Shown here: piece by piece, positions 61,199 through 64,000 of the stretch | How positions within the stretch are numbered: position 1 is the stretch's first letter | How the letters are laid out: each line of letters starts with the position of its first letter | Origin: Crossaster papposus | Lineage: Eukaryota; Echinodermata; Asteroidea; Velatida; Solasteridae | Reading direction: 5' to 3' | Assembly: GCA_037893245.1 (NCBI GenBank) | Contig: JBAIAA010000788.1 | Coordinates: 372,001-436,000 of the forward strand | DNA: 64,000 nt | Translations under genes and position numbers: made by a program | Notes under the pieces: model-generated | Database searches by the model: none | What the model was told of the DNA's origin: nothing | The model's input: only the letters and a program-made list of their open reading frames with translations

Positions 61199-62257
61199 GT
61201 GTCTCTCTCAGCCTGCTCAGAAGGAACAGCAGAGGTAGAAGACAGAGATAGAGTATATCCACCTGTCTGATCTACACCTCACTCAGCCTGCTCAGAAGGA
61301 ACAGCTGAGGTAGAAGACAGAGATAGAGTATATCCACGTGTCTGATCTACACCTCACTCAGCCTGCTCAGAAGGAACAGCAGAGGTAGAAGACAGAGATA
61401 GAGTATATCCACGTGTCTCACTCAGCCTGCTCAGAAGGAACAGCAGAGTTAGAAGACAGAGATAGAGTATATCCACGTGTCTCACTCAGCCTGCTCAGAA
61501 GGAACAGCAGAGGTAGAAGACAGAGATAGAGTATATCCACGTGTCTGATCTACACTTCACTCAGCCTGCTCAGAAGAATCAGCATAGGTAGAAGACAGAG
61601 ATAGAGTATATCCACGTGTCTGATCTACACCTCACTCAGCCTGCTCAGAAGGAACAGCAGAGGTAGAAGACAGAGATAGAGTATATCAACGTGTCTGATC
61701 TACACCTCACTCAGCCTGCTCAGAAGGAACAGCAGAGGTAGAAGGCAGAGATAGAGTACATCCACGTGTCTCACTCAGCCTGCTCAGAAGGAACAGCAGA
61801 GGTAGAAGACAGAGATAGAGTATATCCTCGTGTCTTATCTACACTTCACTCAGCCTGCTCAGAAGAATCAGCATAGGTAGAAGACAGAGATAGAGTATAT
61901 CCACGTGTCTGATCTACACCTCACTCAGCCTGCTCAGATGGAACAGCAGAGGTAGAAGACAGAGATAGAGTATATCCACGTGGCTCACTCAGCCTGCTCA
62001 GAAGGAACAGAAGAGGTAGAAGACAGAGATATAGTATATCCACGTGTCTGATCTACACCTCACTTAGCCTGCTCAGAAGAATCAGCAGAGGTAGAAGACA
62101 GAGATAGAGTATATCCACGTGTGTGATCTACACCTCACTCAGCCTGCTCAGAAGGAACGGCAGAGGTAGAAGACAGAGATATAGTATATCCACGTGTCTC
62201 ACTCAGCCTGCTCAGAAGGAACAGCAGAGGTAGAAGACAGAGATATAGTATATCCAC
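61199..62257 (+). repeat. Zone F HOR variant, 1,059 bp
   Basis: The 16-mer minus one S monomer (1,123 - 64 = 1,059). Slot markers from GTGTCTCTCTCAG to AACGGCAG are in order. Private changes are AACAGCTGAGG near 61301 and CCTCGTGTC near 61827. Confidence 0.84.
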
Positions 62258-63380
62258 GTGTCTCTCTCAGCCTGCTCAGAAGGAACAGCAGAGGTAGAAG
62301 ACAGAGATAGAGTATATCCACGTGTCTGATCTACACCTCACTCAGCCTGCTCAGAAGGAACAGCAGAGGTAGAAGACAGAGATAGAGTATATCCACGTGT
62401 CTGATCTATACCTCACTCAGCCTGCTCAGAAGGAACAGCAGAGGTAGAAGACAGAGATAGAGTATATCCACGTGTCTCACTCAGCCTGCTCAGAAGGAAC
62501 AGCAGAGTTAGAAGACAGAGATAGAGTATATCCACGTGTCTCACTCAGCCTGCTCAGAAGGAACAGCAGAGGTAGAAGACAGAGATAGAGTATATCCACG
62601 TGTCTCACTCAGCCTGCTCAGAAGGAACAGCAGAGGTAGAAGACAGATATAGAGTATATCCAGGTGTCTGATCTACACTTCACTCAGCCTGCTCAGAAGA
62701 ATCAGCATAGGTAGAAGACAGAGATAGAGTATATCCACGTGTCTGATCTACACCTCACTCAGCCTGCTCAGAAGGAACAGCAGAGGTAGAAGACAGAGAT
62801 AGAGTATATCAACGTGTCTGATCTACACCTCACTCAGCCTGCTCAGAAGGAACAGCAGAGGTAGAAGGCAGAGATAGAGTACATCCACGTGTCTCACTCA
62901 GCCTGCTCAGAAGGAACAGCAGAGGTAGAAGACAGAGATAGTGTATATCCACGTGTCTTATCTACACTTCACTCAGCCTGCTCAGAAGAATCAGCATAGG
63001 TAGAAGACAGAGATAGAGTATATCCACGTGTCTGATCTACACCTCACTCAGCCTGCTCAGATGGAACAGCAGAGGTAGAAGACAGAGATAGAGTATATCC
63101 ACGTGGCTCACTCAGCCTGCTCAGAAGGAACAGAAGAGGTAGAAGACAGAGATATAGTATATCCACGTGTCTGATCTACACCTCACTTAGCCTGCTCAGA
63201 AGAATCAGCAGAGGTAGAAGACAGAGATAGAGTATATCCGCGTGTGTGATCTACACCTCACTCAGCCTGCTCAGAAGGAACGGCAGAGGTAGAAGACAGA
63301 GATAGAGTATATCCACGTGTCTCACTCAGCCTGCTCAGAAGGAACAGCAGAGGTAGAAGACAGAGATATAGTATATCCAC
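62258..63380 (+). repeat. Zone F 16-monomer HOR, 1,123 bp, second complete copy
   Basis: Unit starts traced: 62258 S, 62322 L, 62397 L, 62472 S, 62536 S, 62600 S, 62664 L, 62739 L, 62814 L, 62889 S, 62953 L, 63028 L, 63103 S, 63167 L, 63242 L, 63317 S. The L/S order is identical to 44484-45606, 17.8 kb away; GAGTTAGAAG sits in slot 4 here and slot 5 there. Confidence 0.92.
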
Positions 63381-64000
63381 GTGTCTCTCTCAGCCTGCTC
63401 AGAAGGAACAGCAGAGGTAGAAGACAGAGATATAGTATACTCACGTGTCTGATCTACACCTCACTCAGCCTGCTCAGACGGAACAGCAGAGGTAGAAGAC
63501 AGAGATAGAGTATATCCACGTGTCTGATCTACACCTCACTCAGCCTGCTCAGAAGGAACAGCAGAGGTAGAAGACAGAGATAGAGTATATCCACGTGTCT
63601 CACTCAGCCTGCTCAGAAGGAACAGCAGAGTTAGAAGACAGAGATAGAGTATATCCACGTGTCTCACTCAGCCTGCTCAGAAGGAACAGCAGAGGTAGAA
63701 GACAGAGATAGAGTATATCCAAGTGTCTTATCTACACTTCACTCAGCCTGCTCAGAAGAATCAGCATAGGTAGAAGACAGAGATAGAGTATATCCACGTG
63801 TCTGATCTACACCTCACTCAGCCTGCTCAGATGGAACAGCAGAGGTAGAAGACAGAGATAGAGTATATCCACGTGGCTCACTCAGCCTGCTCAGAAGGAA
63901 CAGAAGAGGTAGAAGACAGAGATATAGTATATCCACGTGTCTGATCTACACCTCACTTAGCCTGCTCAGAAGAATCAGCAGAGGTAGAAGACAGAGATAG
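63381..64000 (+). repeat. Zone F HOR, partial copy running off the window
   Basis: It begins with GTGTCTCTCTCAG at 63381, continues in HOR order without the AGAATCAGC/ATCAACGTG/GTACATCC group (as in the 770-bp type), and is cut by the window edge inside a monomer. The array continues beyond. Confidence 0.82.

Larger units (their letters stand above)
1..64000 (+). repeat. Satellite DNA array, 64/75-bp monomers, fills the window
   Basis: Every base belongs to a head-to-tail repeat of one monomer read in one orientation; I saw no inverted unit, insertion or unique sequence. Monomers are 75 bp (L) or 64 bp (S), measured from GTGTCT to the next GTGTCT, for example 49 to 124 (75) and 124 to 188 (64). 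The consensus is about 48% GC, with a pyrimidine-rich first third and a purine-rich remainder. About 900 monomers are present. Both window ends lie within the array, so its true size is unknown. No stretch longer than a monomer is free of the repeat, so there are no gene-free gaps to describe separately. Family and species are not recognised. Confidence 0.98.

Noticed and set aside
1-64000. CRISPR array
   Set aside because: Units are contiguous 64/75-bp repeats with no unique spacers between shorter direct repeats, and no cas-like genes are present.
1-64000. Coding tandem-repeat protein (mucin-like or leucine-rich repeat gene)
   Set aside because: S units shift the frame by one base and TAG stops occur in most units. 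A repeat gene would keep length multiples of three, and the mixture of 64, 66, 63 and 74-bp units does not.
1-64000. CENP-B box or another known centromere motif
   Set aside because: The consensus monomer has no TTCG or CGGG element and only one CpG, within CACGTG, so the CENP-B box pattern cannot be met. Centromere function cannot be judged from this sequence.
1-64000. Telomere repeats, transposable elements, tRNA or rRNA genes embedded in the array
   Set aside because: No TTAGGG-type runs, terminal inverted repeats, poly(A) tails, target-site duplications or RNA gene signatures were seen; every segment reads as satellite monomer.

Overview
The window is a single uninterrupted tandem satellite array. 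All 64,000 bases are head-to-tail copies of one monomer in the same orientation. There is no unique sequence, gene, RNA gene, mobile element or inverted unit, and both window edges fall inside the array. Long uninterrupted satellite DNA with nested higher-order repeats (HORs) points to a eukaryotic chromosome, probably pericentromeric, subtelomeric or other heterochromatin assembled from long reads. I do not recognise the satellite family and cannot name the species. A single CpG per monomer with CA/TG decay products would suit a CpG-methylating genome such as a vertebrate, but this is inference.

The monomer has two length classes: long (L, 75 bp; reference 5392-5466) and short (S, 64 bp; reference 5617-5680). 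They differ by an 11-bp block, GATCTACACCT, just after the GTGTCT that I use as monomer start. With an average near 70 bp the window holds roughly 900 monomers at about 48% GC. Almost every monomer junction carries the palindrome CACGTG, which contains the only CpG of the consensus monomer.

Above the monomer there is a layered HOR structure, traced by monomer-specific variants and by the L/S order. (A) 1-10,218: a 33-monomer HOR of 2,301 bp (17 L + 16 S), with 2,323- and 2,098-bp variants. (B) 10,219-18,119: deleted and rearranged derivatives of the same HOR, with chimeric monomers at the junctions. (C) 18,120-25,700: a more diverged HOR of about 3.1 kb. (D) 25,701-33,134: a 2,878-bp HOR. (E) about 33,135-42,839: a 1,701-bp tandem duplication nested in a 4,867-bp repeat. 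(F) 42,840-64,000: a 16-monomer HOR of 1,123 bp and its derivatives (695, 770, 909, 1,059, 1,187, 1,540 bp), including a 3.9-kb block repeated at 4,320-bp spacing with only three differences found by eye. Some variants are confined to the left (the 66-bp monomer, only up to 18,044) and others to the middle and right, so the array has a left-to-right family structure.

The open reading frames are by-products of the repeat: they begin at GTG in the CACGTG junction, span three or more monomers in shifting frame, and end at the same TAG. I annotate no protein-coding gene. The points worth a second look are the architecture of the HORs, the junctions that record recombination, and the dense array of E-box/G-box sites.
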